Shown here piece by piece: positions 24,588 to 33,332 of a DNA stretch of 64,000 nt; position 1 is the first letter of the stretch, and each line of letters starts with the position of its first letter. Source of the DNA: Ruminococcus sp. (GTDB lineage: Bacteria; Bacillota; Clostridia; Oscillospirales; Ruminococcaceae); the NCBI GenBank assembly GCA_015066705.1, contig SVNV01000008.1, positions 19,079-83,078 of the forward strand. Reading direction: 5' to 3'. The position numbers and the translations under genes were made by a program. Below the pieces are notes generated by a model. It saw only the letters and a list, made by a program, of their open reading frames with translations, made no database searches and had not been told where the DNA came from.

Positions 24588-25415
24588 TTATTTTCTCAGA
24601 AGCTTTTTGTAAATTGCCCCCGTAAAGCTTGTAGGAAGAATAAACATTACAAGCTGTGCCACAGTAGGAATCAGAAAATCAAAGAATGAGCAGAATCCTC
24701 GTCTGAAATTTCTGTATCTCACCTGAATAAAGGATTTTGTGTTTCTCCAGTTTTTGCGACGCTTGAGATTGTCGGGGCTTACACGATAGTCAAGAAGTAT
24801 CTTGTCGGTGTTTTCCGACTTTGCGCCTGCGTGAAGCATACGGCAGACAAAATCATAGTCCTCACATCTTGCGTCAACGTCAAAACCGCCGATTTTTTCA
24901 GCAAAATCCTTTTTGATTCCGATAGTGGGATTATTTATAGGGTTTCGCTTTTTGGCATATTTCAGTATTTCTTTGTGGGAAAGAGGGACTTTTTTAATGG
25001 CGATTTCCTCGTCAGTCCCGTCGAGAAATTCTCTTATATATCCCCCTGTCAGAACAAGCTCAGGGTCTTTTTCGTACATTGCTACCTGAATTTCCGCTCT
25101 GTCACTACGGCATATATCGTCACTGTCGGTTTTTAAAATCAGGTTGTTACGGCAAGCTTTGATTCCCGCATTTGCAGCAGCACCCGTGCCTGCGTTTTCT
25201 TCAAGTCTTACAACATCAAGTGTGTCAGAAAAGCTCTTTTTGAAATTTCTGATTACCTCATCAAGCTCATCGGTGAGAGGCCCGTCACAAACAACAACAA
25301 CCTGTTGCGGTGGATAGGTCTGTGAAAAAACACTTTCGAGGCACTGTGAAAAATGAGTCGGGTTTACTTTTTCATAAACCGACAGGAGCATACTGTATTC
25401 AGTTGTCAGATTCAT
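24588..25415 (-). CDS. Family 2 glycosyltransferase
   Basis: 275 aa GT-A fold protein: VYEKVNPTHFSQCLESVFSQ-type start, VVVCDGPLTDEL, KTDSDDICR with the DxD metal-binding motif (about 90-100), GGYIREF, PTIGIKK and FDVDARCEDYDFVCR with the catalytic-base region. A hydrophobic C-terminal segment (about 243-265) may associate with the membrane. Likely adds a sugar in exopolysaccharide or surface glycan assembly; donor and acceptor unknown. Single gene between two terminators; its promoter lies in 25416-25503, where no consensus boxes are clear. Confidence 0.88.
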   Translation of the reverse strand: MNLTTEYSMLLSVYEKVNPTHFSQCLESVFSQTYPPQQVVVVCDGPLTDELDEVIRNFKKSFSDTLDVVRLEENAGTGAAANAGIKACRNNLILKTDSDDICRSDRAEIQVAMYEKDPELVLTGGYIREFLDGTDEEIAIKKVPLSHKEILKYAKKRNPINNPTIGIKKDFAEKIGGFDVDARCEDYDFVCRMLHAGAKSENTDKILLDYRVSPDNLKRRKNWRNTKSFIQVRYRNFRRGFCSFFDFLIPTVAQLVMFILPTSFTGAIYKKLLRK

Positions 25416-25503
25416 AAAAAAGCACCATCTTTCTCATTCCGTGTTACAATAGAGCATACATCTTTTTACATTATACGACATATTTTTACATTTGTAAACA
25501 AAA

Positions 25504-25528
25504 ACAGAGTGAAATTTTTTCACTCTGT
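25504..25528 (-). terminator. Terminator of the small-protein cluster
   Basis: ACAGAGTGAAA / TTTCACTCTGT stem; the minus-strand tail is TTTTTGTTT. Ends the cluster 25534-26545. Confidence 0.85.
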
Positions 25529-25533
25529 AAAAA

Positions 25534-25878
25534 TTACAAAAGCAGATACCCAAGCCCTAAGAGAAGTTTTGGGTCTGCATTATTTTTTGAAAGTATATAG
25601 ATAATTATTCCGATAAGGGCTTTTTCTTCGTCGATTTTAAAATCCCACAGTCTTGACAAGGATGAAATCAGGTCATTTTCCATATGCTTGGGAGGCTGAG
25701 GTGAAAAGGGATTTCTGTGATTTTCCGTTGGTGGCGGTGCGGGTCGTGGAGGAGGTGCAGTAGGTGTGGGCTGAGGTTGAGGATTTACCATCTGCGAGGC
25801 ACGCCTGTGCATTTCATTGACACGGTTTACTGCGTCACGTTGCATTTTTTCCATTTGCTGAGGGTTATAGTATGCCAG
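25534..25878 (-). CDS. Pro-rich small protein, unknown function (third of cluster)
   Basis: About 114 aa: short N-terminal part with MEKMQRDAVNRVNEMHRRA (helical), a Pro-rich linker (PQPQPTPTAPPPRPAPPP region), and a C-terminal helical part DEEKALIGIIIYILSKNNAD similar in style to the C-terminus of the preceding protein. Start is unusual: a perfect AGGAGGTGAT (25892-25883) overlaps the only upstream in-frame GTG (25887), and 8 bases beyond AGGAGG lies an in-frame CTG (25878), which I take as start; the next in-frame ATG is at 25854. Overlaps the preceding gene. Not recognised. Confidence 0.6.
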   Translation of the reverse strand: MAYYNPQQMEKMQRDAVNRVNEMHRRASQMVNPQPQPTPTAPPPRPAPPPTENHRNPFSPQPPKHMENDLISSLSRLWDFKIDEEKALIGIIIYILSKNNADPKLLLGLGYLLL

Positions 25879-26287
25879 ACAAATCACCTCCTATCAGACC
25901 GCTTTCCTTTAAAATAGGATAAACCGCCATCAGCTTGAAAATTTTTATAAGGCGGTCAGCTTTTTTCTGCGATTCCTCTTTGAGATGAGGCTTGAGAGCA
26001 AGAATAAGCTGAGTGTTTTTATCAGGCTTTGAAGCATGTTCGAAGATTTTTGAAAGCTGTAATATTTTGCTGAAATCAACGTTTCCTTCTGAATTTTCCT
26101 TCTCGGGCCGAGAAGAAAACAGCTTTGAAAAATCAAATTCCGGCTGAGGCTCGGTTTTTGGAGGTGGAGGAGAAACAGGCGTTTTTTCTTCCCCTGACAG
26201 CCCCAGCATCTGAGCCAGCTCGGAAATCTGTTTCATACTTTCGGGGTCATTCATTACCTTCTGAATGTTTTCCATCAGGTCGTCCAC
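25865..26287 (-). CDS. Small protein of a three-gene cluster, unknown function
   Basis: 140 aa: an N-terminal helix MDDLMENIQKVMNDPESMKQ, a Pro-rich linker (SPPPPKTEPQPEF), and a C-terminal part of about 70 residues (KILQLSKIFEHASKPDKN... LIKIFKLMAVYPILKESG) that is helical. GTG start with AAAGGAGG 7 bases upstream. It follows the 78-aa gene by 21 bp and overlaps the next gene by 14-23 bases. No domain recognised; the shared helix/Pro-linker/helix plan with the neighbour suggests the two evolved or act together. Confidence 0.65.
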   Translation of the reverse strand: MDDLMENIQKVMNDPESMKQISELAQMLGLSGEEKTPVSPPPPKTEPQPEFDFSKLFSSRPEKENSEGNVDFSKILQLSKIFEHASKPDKNTQLILALKPHLKEESQKKADRLIKIFKLMAVYPILKESGLIGGDLSGIL

Positions 26288-26308
26288 GCTGTAACCTCCT
26301 TTTTGTAA

Positions 26309-26545
26309 TTATTTTGATAGCTTTTTATAAAGCTCCTGAAACTGCGGCGTATTCATCATTTTTTCTGCGATTTTAGGGTCTGTCAGTGCCGATTTGAAAA
26401 CTGCACTCTGCTGTGGGGACATATGTGACATTGCACTGTCGAATTTTCCGCTCTGAAGCTGATTTTTCAAAACATCGGGAGGAGTTCCTAATTTTTTTGA
26501 AGCCATTTTTAAAAGAGCGTCAAGCTGTTTTTCGTTTAAATTCAT
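26309..26545 (-). CDS. 78-aa helical protein, first gene of small-protein cluster
   Basis: MNLNEKQLDALLKMASKKLG..., 78 aa, all-helical by composition, with repeated QSGKFDSAMSHMSPQQ and a Lys/Gln-rich end. Start at the ATG preceded by GAAAGG; the frame is open upstream but without a ribosome site and would run into the divergent gene's promoter. No recognised domain and no membrane segment. First of three co-oriented small genes. Confidence 0.65.
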   Translation of the reverse strand: MNLNEKQLDALLKMASKKLGTPPDVLKNQLQSGKFDSAMSHMSPQQSAVFKSALTDPKIAEKMMNTPQFQELYKKLSK

Positions 26546-26610
26546 AAAAATCAACCTTTCTGTTGTGAAATAAGAGATTTTGTGGTAAAATAGCTTTAGG
26601 AGTGATAAAA

Positions 26611-27087
26611 ATGAGAGTAGTTGTGTTTTCTGATACCCACGGGAATGGAATTGCAATAGATAAAATTGTTGAAAAAAATAAGGACGTCACACACTTTATT
26701 TTTCTCGGTGACGGAATGAGGGAGATTGAAAGCGCTGTCAAAAAATATCCTGACAAGGAGTTTCATATAGTCTGCGGAAACTGTGACAGTGATTCTTTAT
26801 ATCCTGACACAGGATTTTTAGAGCTTTGTGGAAAGAAAATTATGTTTACCCATGGTCATCGCTATTATGTAAACTTCAGCCTTGACAAGCTTATTACAAA
26901 TGCACTTTACAACAACGCTCACATTGTCTGCTTCGGGCATCTCCACGAAAGAGTCAACAACTATTTCAACGGTATTTACATTCTCAACCCCTCCAGTGCC
27001 AGCTGTCCGAGAGACGGTAAAAAGCCTGCCTACGCATACATTGACATTGAAGAATCGGGGATTTTTATTGCTCACGTGGATTTATAA
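26611..27087 (+). CDS. YfcE/MJ0936-type metallophosphoesterase
   Basis: 159 aa (stop included in count). Calcineurin-like motifs in order: VVVFSDTHGNG (D and H), FLGDGMRE, VCGNCDSDS (N), MFTHGHRY and FGHLHER, all metal ligands present. Such enzymes hydrolyse phosphodiesters in vitro; the natural substrate is unclear. Start at the ATG with GGAGTGAT 5 bases upstream. Divergent from the small-protein cluster, followed 125 bp later by spoVAC. Confidence 0.88.
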   Translation: MRVVVFSDTHGNGIAIDKIVEKNKDVTHFIFLGDGMREIESAVKKYPDKEFHIVCGNCDSDSLYPDTGFLELCGKKIMFTHGHRYYVNFSLDKLITNALYNNAHIVCFGHLHERVNNYFNGIYILNPSSASCPRDGKKPAYAYIDIEESGIFIAHVDL

Positions 27088-27211
27088 TAGTACATTGTAT
27101 GCAAAAACCGAAAAAACAGTTACACAGAAATCTTTTTTACTAAAGGTTTCTGTTTTTTTGTATATTTTAAGGTGGATTTTCAGAAAATACTATAAATTAC
27201 GGAGGTGTATT

Positions 27212-27652
27212 ATGGTTTCAAAAAAAGAATACGAAAAAATGTATAAAAAAGCGTCACCCCATACAAAGTCCTTAAAAAACTGTACCTACGCATTTTTTGT
27301 GGGAGGAACAATCTGTACACTCGGAGAATTTATAAAACAGCTTTATATCACCCTGGGAATTGCTGAAAAAAGCAGTGCTATTCTGACTTCTGTAACCCTG
27401 ATTTTCATTTCGGCGGTGCTGACAGGCTTTGGAATCTATCACAGTATTGCCAAATATGCAGGGGCAGGAACTCTTGTTCCTATTACCGGCTTTGCAAACT
27501 CGGTGGTTTCCCCTGCTATTGAATTCAAAACAGAAGGCTTTGTTACAGGACTTGGTGCAAAAATTTTTATCATATGTGGTCCTGTAATTCTTTACGGTAC
27601 TCTCGCAAGCGTGGTTTACGGGTTAATCTACTGGCTCACTAAGGTTTTTTAG
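27212..27652 (+). CDS. spoVAC: Stage V sporulation protein AC
   Basis: 146 aa, about four membrane segments, with the SpoVAC blocks YAFFVGGTICTLGEFIKQ, PITGFANSVVSPAIEF and EGFVTGLGAKIFIICGPV. SpoVAC is the channel component that imports Ca-dipicolinate into the forespore and releases it in germination. GGAGGTG stands 5 bases before the ATG. Unusually it appears alone: spoVAD and spoVAE, normally directly downstream, are replaced by the convergent spoIIP, whose 3' end overlaps spoVAC by 30 bp. Confidence 0.92.
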   Translation: MVSKKEYEKMYKKASPHTKSLKNCTYAFFVGGTICTLGEFIKQLYITLGIAEKSSAILTSVTLIFISAVLTGFGIYHSIAKYAGAGTLVPITGFANSVVSPAIEFKTEGFVTGLGAKIFIICGPVILYGTLASVVYGLIYWLTKVF

Positions 27653-28774
27653 TGCATCTGAAATGGACTTTCCTACAAGCCTGCCTGACAGCTTTGCCTC
27701 GGAAAGTGAATTTCCGTGAGAGCCTATTTCTATTAAGAGAGAGCCGACAGAAAGGTCCTGATTGTAAAATCGGCTGTCGAATAAAACAGGTCGGGTAATT
27801 CCCGCATAATCGGTTTCAAGCTGACTCTGAAAAAGTGATGCCAGCTTGAAATTTTCTTTATAAAGGGGAATATTCCCGCTTCCGTCGTCACAACAGGAAA
27901 TTATCATAACCTGAGCTGCTTTTTCTCCGTCAACCTCCACCACAGGAGCAATTCTTGTTCCGTCCTCACGCTCGATTCCGTCACGGTGGATATCCAGAAC
28001 AACTTTGATGCTCGGATACTGTTCAAGTATTTCGATGACTGATTTTCTGCTGGAATTATAGGCGTCGTTGTAGCTGGGATAATCGTGGATTGACTTGTCG
28101 TGAAGAGTACATATGCCTGCTTCTTCGAGCTGTGAAACTATTTCTTCTCCCACAGCTATCATATTTTTTGTTATGTCGGTGGTTTTGCTTGAAAAATCAG
28201 CATCGTAGAAATCCCTTGAATAAGGCTCGTAGCTTTCTGTTGCGTGGGAATGATAAATCAGAACCTGAGGCTCAGAGGAATCAAGCTCGATTTTAAGGTC
28301 GGGTTTCTGATTTGAAAGCTCAAGAAGAGTGTCATTTGAAATGTTGGTACAGTTTCTCACCTGACCGCCGTTTTTCAGGGTTATGTAAGAAGGCGCTGTA
28401 TAAAAACCATACTGCATTGCCTGAATTGTGCCGTCGTTGTCGTCTATATCATCGGGATAAGGGATTTTTGACAGTATTTCCTTATCGGGAAGAGGTAATT
28501 CTATTGGCTTATTGTCGGTAGAGGGTGGATTTTTGTCAGGTGGGTTTTCCTTGACCCAGTGGAATTCCGCTGAAAAGCCGTGAGAAAAGAAAGGGGTATC
28601 TGACTGAGTGTCGGAAAAGTCCGTCATCTGAAGCTGAGGTTTTTTATATTTCAGCTTGTCTGCAAATTCTTTAAAGCCTTGATTTTCAGAAAGAGCGTTT
28701 ATCCCGAAGGGTAATCCCACCGAGAGAGCAATTACCGACAAAGATAGAATTACTGTATTTTTCAAGATTTTCAC
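27623..28774 (-). CDS. spoIIP: Stage II sporulation protein P (peptidoglycan amidase/endopeptidase)
   Basis: 383 aa. N-terminal membrane anchor (about 5-25), a variable Pro/Asp-rich region, and the SpoIIP catalytic domain from about 165 on: VLIYHSHATESYEP (first metal His and Glu), VVLDIHRDGIE, and LLIEIGSHGNS. With SpoIID and SpoIIM it digests septal peptidoglycan during engulfment in the mother cell. GTG start with AAAGGA 8 bases upstream. A sigma-E-like pair (CATTATT, 13 bp, CATAAACA at 28857-28830, minus strand) lies upstream; this is only suggestive. Overlaps spoVAC tail-to-tail by 30 bp. Confidence 0.92.
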   Translation of the reverse strand: MKILKNTVILSLSVIALSVGLPFGINALSENQGFKEFADKLKYKKPQLQMTDFSDTQSDTPFFSHGFSAEFHWVKENPPDKNPPSTDNKPIELPLPDKEILSKIPYPDDIDDNDGTIQAMQYGFYTAPSYITLKNGGQVRNCTNISNDTLLELSNQKPDLKIELDSSEPQVLIYHSHATESYEPYSRDFYDADFSSKTTDITKNMIAVGEEIVSQLEEAGICTLHDKSIHDYPSYNDAYNSSRKSVIEILEQYPSIKVVLDIHRDGIEREDGTRIAPVVEVDGEKAAQVMIISCCDDGSGNIPLYKENFKLASLFQSQLETDYAGITRPVLFDSRFYNQDLSVGSLLIEIGSHGNSLSEAKLSGRLVGKSISDALKNLSEPVD

Positions 28775-28880
28775 ATTGATAGTCCTTTCGTTTTTGTGTC
28801 TTATAAGGGTGGAATGCTTCTTGTTTTAATGTTTATGCAAAAAAAGATGGAATAATGACAGCTTTTACATATTAAAATAA

Positions 28881-28909
28881 TTGACTTATGGTGAAATGTG
28901 TGCTAAAAT
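28881..28909 (+). promoter_or_regulatory. Promoter of the 50-aa gene and ilv operon
   Basis: TTGACT (28881-28886), 17-bp spacer, TAAAAT (28904-28909); transcription start near 28916, 67 bases before the 50-aa gene. No T-box or recognisable attenuator in the leader. Confidence 0.75.
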
Positions 28910-28982
28910 AAATTACATATAGCCAAAAGAAAGAAAAGGCTGATAAAGAGACTGACTCATTTTTTGAAAGGAATGATACTTT

Positions 28983-29135
28983 ATGAAGAAAACTGCAGAA
29001 AACAAAGGCTTTTACACAATTATGGGCGCACTTATCTTAGTGATTGCTTCCACTGCGTTTTTCGTCTATAAGCTCATGAGCAACAAAGCGTATTATGAAA
29101 GATGGAAGGATTACGACGAGTGCGGAATTGTTTAA
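28983..29135 (+). CDS. 50-aa single-pass membrane protein upstream of ilvB
   Basis: A short gene, 50 codons plus TAA: basic N-terminus MKKTAENKGF, one hydrophobic segment (about 11-30, YTIMGALILVIASTAFFVY), and a charged tail ending DYDECGIV. GAAAGGAATG about 8 bases ahead of the ATG is a good ribosome site, and it directly follows a promoter. It ends 33 bp before ilvB, so cotranscription is likely. It is not enriched in Ile/Leu/Val codons in the manner of an attenuator peptide. Unknown function. Confidence 0.65.
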   Translation: MKKTAENKGFYTIMGALILVIASTAFFVYKLMSNKAYYERWKDYDECGIV

Positions 29136-29168
29136 CGACTTCCGCAAATATTGAAAGGACTGAATAAA

Positions 29169-30794
29169 TTGGCTAAAATGAAGGCTTGCGAGGCTATGGT
29201 TGAATGTCTCAGGGCTGAGGGGATAAAAGTCGTTTTTGGTTATCCGGGTGCGGCTATCTGTCCTTTTTACGATAAGCTGATGGAAAGCGATATAAAGCAT
29301 ATCCTCGTAAGACACGAGGCTAACGGCGGTCATTCCGCTAACGGGTATGCAAGAATTTCAGGAAAACCGGGAGTTTGTATTGCAACAAGCGGACCCGGTG
29401 CGTTAAACCTTATTCCTGCAATAGCTACTGCTTATGCTGACTCTATTCCGCTTATCTGTATTACAGGTCAGGTAAACTGTGACCAGATTGGACGAGACGT
29501 TTTTCAGGAAGCTGACATTACAGGCTCGGCTGAACCTTTTGTTAAGCACAGCTATCTTGTCAAAAACGCGTCTGATTTGCCGAGAATAATGAAGGAAGCG
29601 TTTTATATCGCAGGAAGCGGACGACCGGGGCCTGTACTTATTGACGTTCCTATGGACGTACAGAATACGGAAATTGATTTTGAATATCCCAAAAAAGTTG
29701 AAATAAGAAGCTATAAGCCGACGGGTAAGGGGAATATGGCTCAGATTAAAAGAGTTATCAAGGCTCTTGAAGAAGCTAAAAGACCGCTTATCTGTGTTGG
29801 TGGTGGCGTTTTCGCATCTGATGCCAAGGAAGAAATCACAAGGCTTTCTGAAATTATGCAGATTCCCGTAATTACCACAATGATGGGGATTTCGGCATTT
29901 TCAGACGACAACCCGCTGTTTTTCGGAATGCTCGGTATGCACGGTGTGAGGGCTGCAAACAAGGCGGTCAAGGAATGTGACGTACTGTTTCTTGTGGGTG
30001 CAAGAGTCGGCGACAGAGCAGTAAGAATGCCGCTTTTACTTGAAGAAAGCACAAAAATTATACATATAGACATTGACCCTGCCGAAATCGGCAAGAATGT
30101 CAGCACAAATATTCCGCTGGTTGGTGACGCAAAGCTCGTTTTAAGACAGATGCTTTCTTATGCTGAACCTGACAGACACGACGACTGGATTGAAAAGCTC
30201 AATTCCTACGTTTCAGAGCCTGTTTATAAGGAATGCGACGAGGGTACTGTTAATCCGAGAAAGTTTATTTCAAAGCTTTCTGATAAAATGCCTGAAAACA
30301 CAACGGTTGTTGCTGACGTAGGTCAGAATCAGATTTGGACTGCTACAAGCTACAAGATGAGAGGCGGACGTTTTCTTACAAGTGGCGGAATGGGTACAAT
30401 GGGTTACGCTATTCCTGCGGCAATCGGTGCTAAGCTTGCTGACAAGTCACACGAGGTTGTGGCTATTTGTGGTGACGGAGCATTTCAGATGAGCTTTATG
30501 GAGCTTGCTACTGCCGTTCAGCACGGGGTTGATTTAAAGGTTATCGTTATGACAAACCACTACCTCGGAATGGTAAGAGAACTTCAGAAAAATCATTATG
30601 ATGACAGACTTACCGCTGTTTCACTTGAAGGCTCACCTGACTTTATAACCCTTGCAAAGGCTTATGGTATCCCTTGTATGAGAGTTACAAACGAGTCCGA
30701 AGGCGAGGAAGCTATAAAGAAGCTTTCTGAAGAAAAGGGCAGCTTTTTCGTTGAATGTGTTGTGGGAGATTTCCACGCAACACTTAACGAATAG
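29169..30794 (+). CDS. ilvB: Acetolactate synthase, large (catalytic) subunit
   Basis: 541 aa ThDP enzyme. Blocks: FGYPGAAICPFYDKL, RHEANGGHSANGYAR (with the catalytic Glu), QVNCDQIGRDVFQEADI, the FAD-binding middle domain, and the ThDP/Mg motif GDGAFQMSFMELATA ... NHYLGMV. Condenses two pyruvates to 2-acetolactate (or pyruvate with 2-ketobutyrate) for Val/Leu/Ile synthesis. I choose TTG at 29169 (LAKMKAC), 9 bases after AAAGGA; the ATG three codons later has a poor distance. Slightly short for the family (about 555-570). Operon with ilvN and ilvC. Confidence 0.95.
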   Translation: MAKMKACEAMVECLRAEGIKVVFGYPGAAICPFYDKLMESDIKHILVRHEANGGHSANGYARISGKPGVCIATSGPGALNLIPAIATAYADSIPLICITGQVNCDQIGRDVFQEADITGSAEPFVKHSYLVKNASDLPRIMKEAFYIAGSGRPGPVLIDVPMDVQNTEIDFEYPKKVEIRSYKPTGKGNMAQIKRVIKALEEAKRPLICVGGGVFASDAKEEITRLSEIMQIPVITTMMGISAFSDDNPLFFGMLGMHGVRAANKAVKECDVLFLVGARVGDRAVRMPLLLEESTKIIHIDIDPAEIGKNVSTNIPLVGDAKLVLRQMLSYAEPDRHDDWIEKLNSYVSEPVYKECDEGTVNPRKFISKLSDKMPENTTVVADVGQNQIWTATSYKMRGGRFLTSGGMGTMGYAIPAAIGAKLADKSHEVVAICGDGAFQMSFMELATAVQHGVDLKVIVMTNHYLGMVRELQKNHYDDRLTAVSLEGSPDFITLAKAYGIPCMRVTNESEGEEAIKKLSEEKGSFFVECVVGDFHATLNE

Positions 30795-30808
30795 AAAGGG
30801 GTGGCGTT

Positions 30809-31306
30809 ATGAAGCATACAATTTCTGTGCTTGTTGAAAACCAGCCGGGTGTTCTTTCGAGAATTTCGGGACTGTTTTCAAGAAGAGGCTTTAATATCGA
30901 CAGCCTTGCGGTAGGAGTTACTGATGACCCGAGTGTTTCAAGAGTGACAATTATCGTTGACGGAAACGAATACACCGTTGAGCAGGTTTTAAAACAGCTC
31001 AACAAGCTCATTGACGTTATCAAGGTCAAGTGTCTTGGTGCTGACGAGAACATCGCAAGAGAGCTTGTTTTGGTGAAAATTGCCGTTACGGGCGACAAGC
31101 GAAGCGAAATTATGACGCTTGCTGAAATCACAAAGGCGGAAATCATTGATATTTCCCCGACAACAATGACCTTACAGCTTGCAGATACAACCCCGAATGT
31201 AATGCGGTTTGAAGAAATCGTCAAGGCGTACGGTGTTATCGAGGAGGTAAGAACAGGTGTTATTGCACTTGAAAAGGGTGCTGAATGCATCACAGTAAAA
31301 AAGTAA
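30809..31306 (+). CDS. ilvN: Acetolactate synthase, small (regulatory) subunit
   Basis: 165 aa: N-terminal ACT domain (HTISVLVENQPGVLSRISGL, FSRRGFNIDSLAVG) and a C-terminal ACT-like dimer domain (VLVKIAVTGDKRSEIM). Activates IlvB and binds valine for feedback inhibition. AAAGGGGTGG precedes the ATG; 14 bp after ilvB. Confidence 0.95.
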   Translation: MKHTISVLVENQPGVLSRISGLFSRRGFNIDSLAVGVTDDPSVSRVTIIVDGNEYTVEQVLKQLNKLIDVIKVKCLGADENIARELVLVKIAVTGDKRSEIMTLAEITKAEIIDISPTTMTLQLADTTPNVMRFEEIVKAYGVIEEVRTGVIALEKGAECITVKK

Positions 31307-31332
31307 AACAGGCTTAGAATTAGGCTTAATAG

Positions 31333-32397
<1,065 letters not shown>

Positions 32398-32435
32398 AGG
32401 TGTCTGCTTCGCAGACGGATTTAATAAGCAAAAAT

Positions 32436-32467
32436 ACGGAGTACAGATTTTCTGTACTCCGTTTTTG
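32436..32467 (+). terminator. Terminator of the ilv operon
   Basis: ACGGAGTACAGA / TCTGTACTCCGT, 12-bp perfect stem, TTTTT tail. Confidence 0.9.
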
Positions 32468-32503
32468 TCTTGTTTTAATAGTGTTGCATACTATATAATA
32501 AGG

Positions 32504-33130
32504 TTATTTGTGGCTTTTACAAAGCTCTCTGAGAGGGCAGGCCTCACATCTTTCGCCTCTTGCCTTACAGATGTCACGTCCGAAAATAACAAGTCTATGA
32601 CAAAAATCCGATGATTTTTCAGGCGGAATGATTTTTCTTAAATCATCTTCAACCTTCTTAGGCTCTTTATTCTTTGTAAGCCCCAGTCTTCCGCAGATTC
32701 TGATACAATGGGTATCTGTAACTATTGCCGGAAGATTATGAACGTCTCCCATAATGAGGTTTGCGGTTTTTCTTCCGATACCTGAAAGAGTTGTCAGTTC
32801 CTCGATAGTCTTAGGGATTTCCCCGCCAAAATTCAAAAGCAACTGTCTGCACATCTCAACAACCGACTGTGCTTTCGTTTTATAAAGACCGCAGGGCTTG
32901 ATGATTTCCTCAATATCCTTGACATCAGCCTCAGCAAAATCCTTAACAGTCTTGTATTTTTCAAAAAGCACCTTTGTGACGATGTTTACTCTCGCATCGG
33001 TACACTGTGCGGAAAGCCGTCCTGCAATCATCAGCTCGTGGGGTTTTTCGTAAACAAGAGAGCATTTCGCATCGGGATAGTAATTTTCAAGGCGGGAACA
33101 GATTTCATAAGCCTTTTGTTTTAAAGTCAC
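32504..33130 (-). CDS. nth: Endonuclease III (DNA glycosylase/AP lyase)
   Basis: 208 aa, full length. HhH motif with the catalytic Lys, LSGIGRKTANLIMGD, the catalytic Asp in VTDTHCIRIC, and the C-terminal [4Fe-4S] motif C-x6-C-x2-C-x5-C (CKARGERCEACPLRELC). Removes oxidised pyrimidines and nicks abasic sites in base-excision repair. Single gene, convergent with the ilv operon; upstream 33131-33254 shows nothing else. Confidence 0.95.
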   Translation of the reverse strand: MTLKQKAYEICSRLENYYPDAKCSLVYEKPHELMIAGRLSAQCTDARVNIVTKVLFEKYKTVKDFAEADVKDIEEIIKPCGLYKTKAQSVVEMCRQLLLNFGGEIPKTIEELTTLSGIGRKTANLIMGDVHNLPAIVTDTHCIRICGRLGLTKNKEPKKVEDDLRKIIPPEKSSDFCHRLVIFGRDICKARGERCEACPLRELCKSHK

Positions 33131-33254
33131 ATTGACACCTCTTTCTTAAAGGAATAACACTGCTTTTATTTTAATACAAACTGCTTGTTTTTTCAAGAGG
33201 AACTTATTAACAGCCTTTAGTTTTTTACACAAAAATGGATTTGTAAAATACATA

Positions 33255-33283
33255 TTGAAAAATGTTTTAAAATATAGTATAAT
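33255..33283 (+). promoter_or_regulatory. Promoter of the MraY-like/pssA/psd genes
   Basis: TTGAAA (33255-33260), 17-bp spacer, TATAAT (33278-33283); about 43 bases to the first ATG. Confidence 0.8.
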
Positions 33284-33332
33284 AATGTATATATGTTTTT
33301 TTGACAGACTAATTTTCAAAGGACGATGATTT

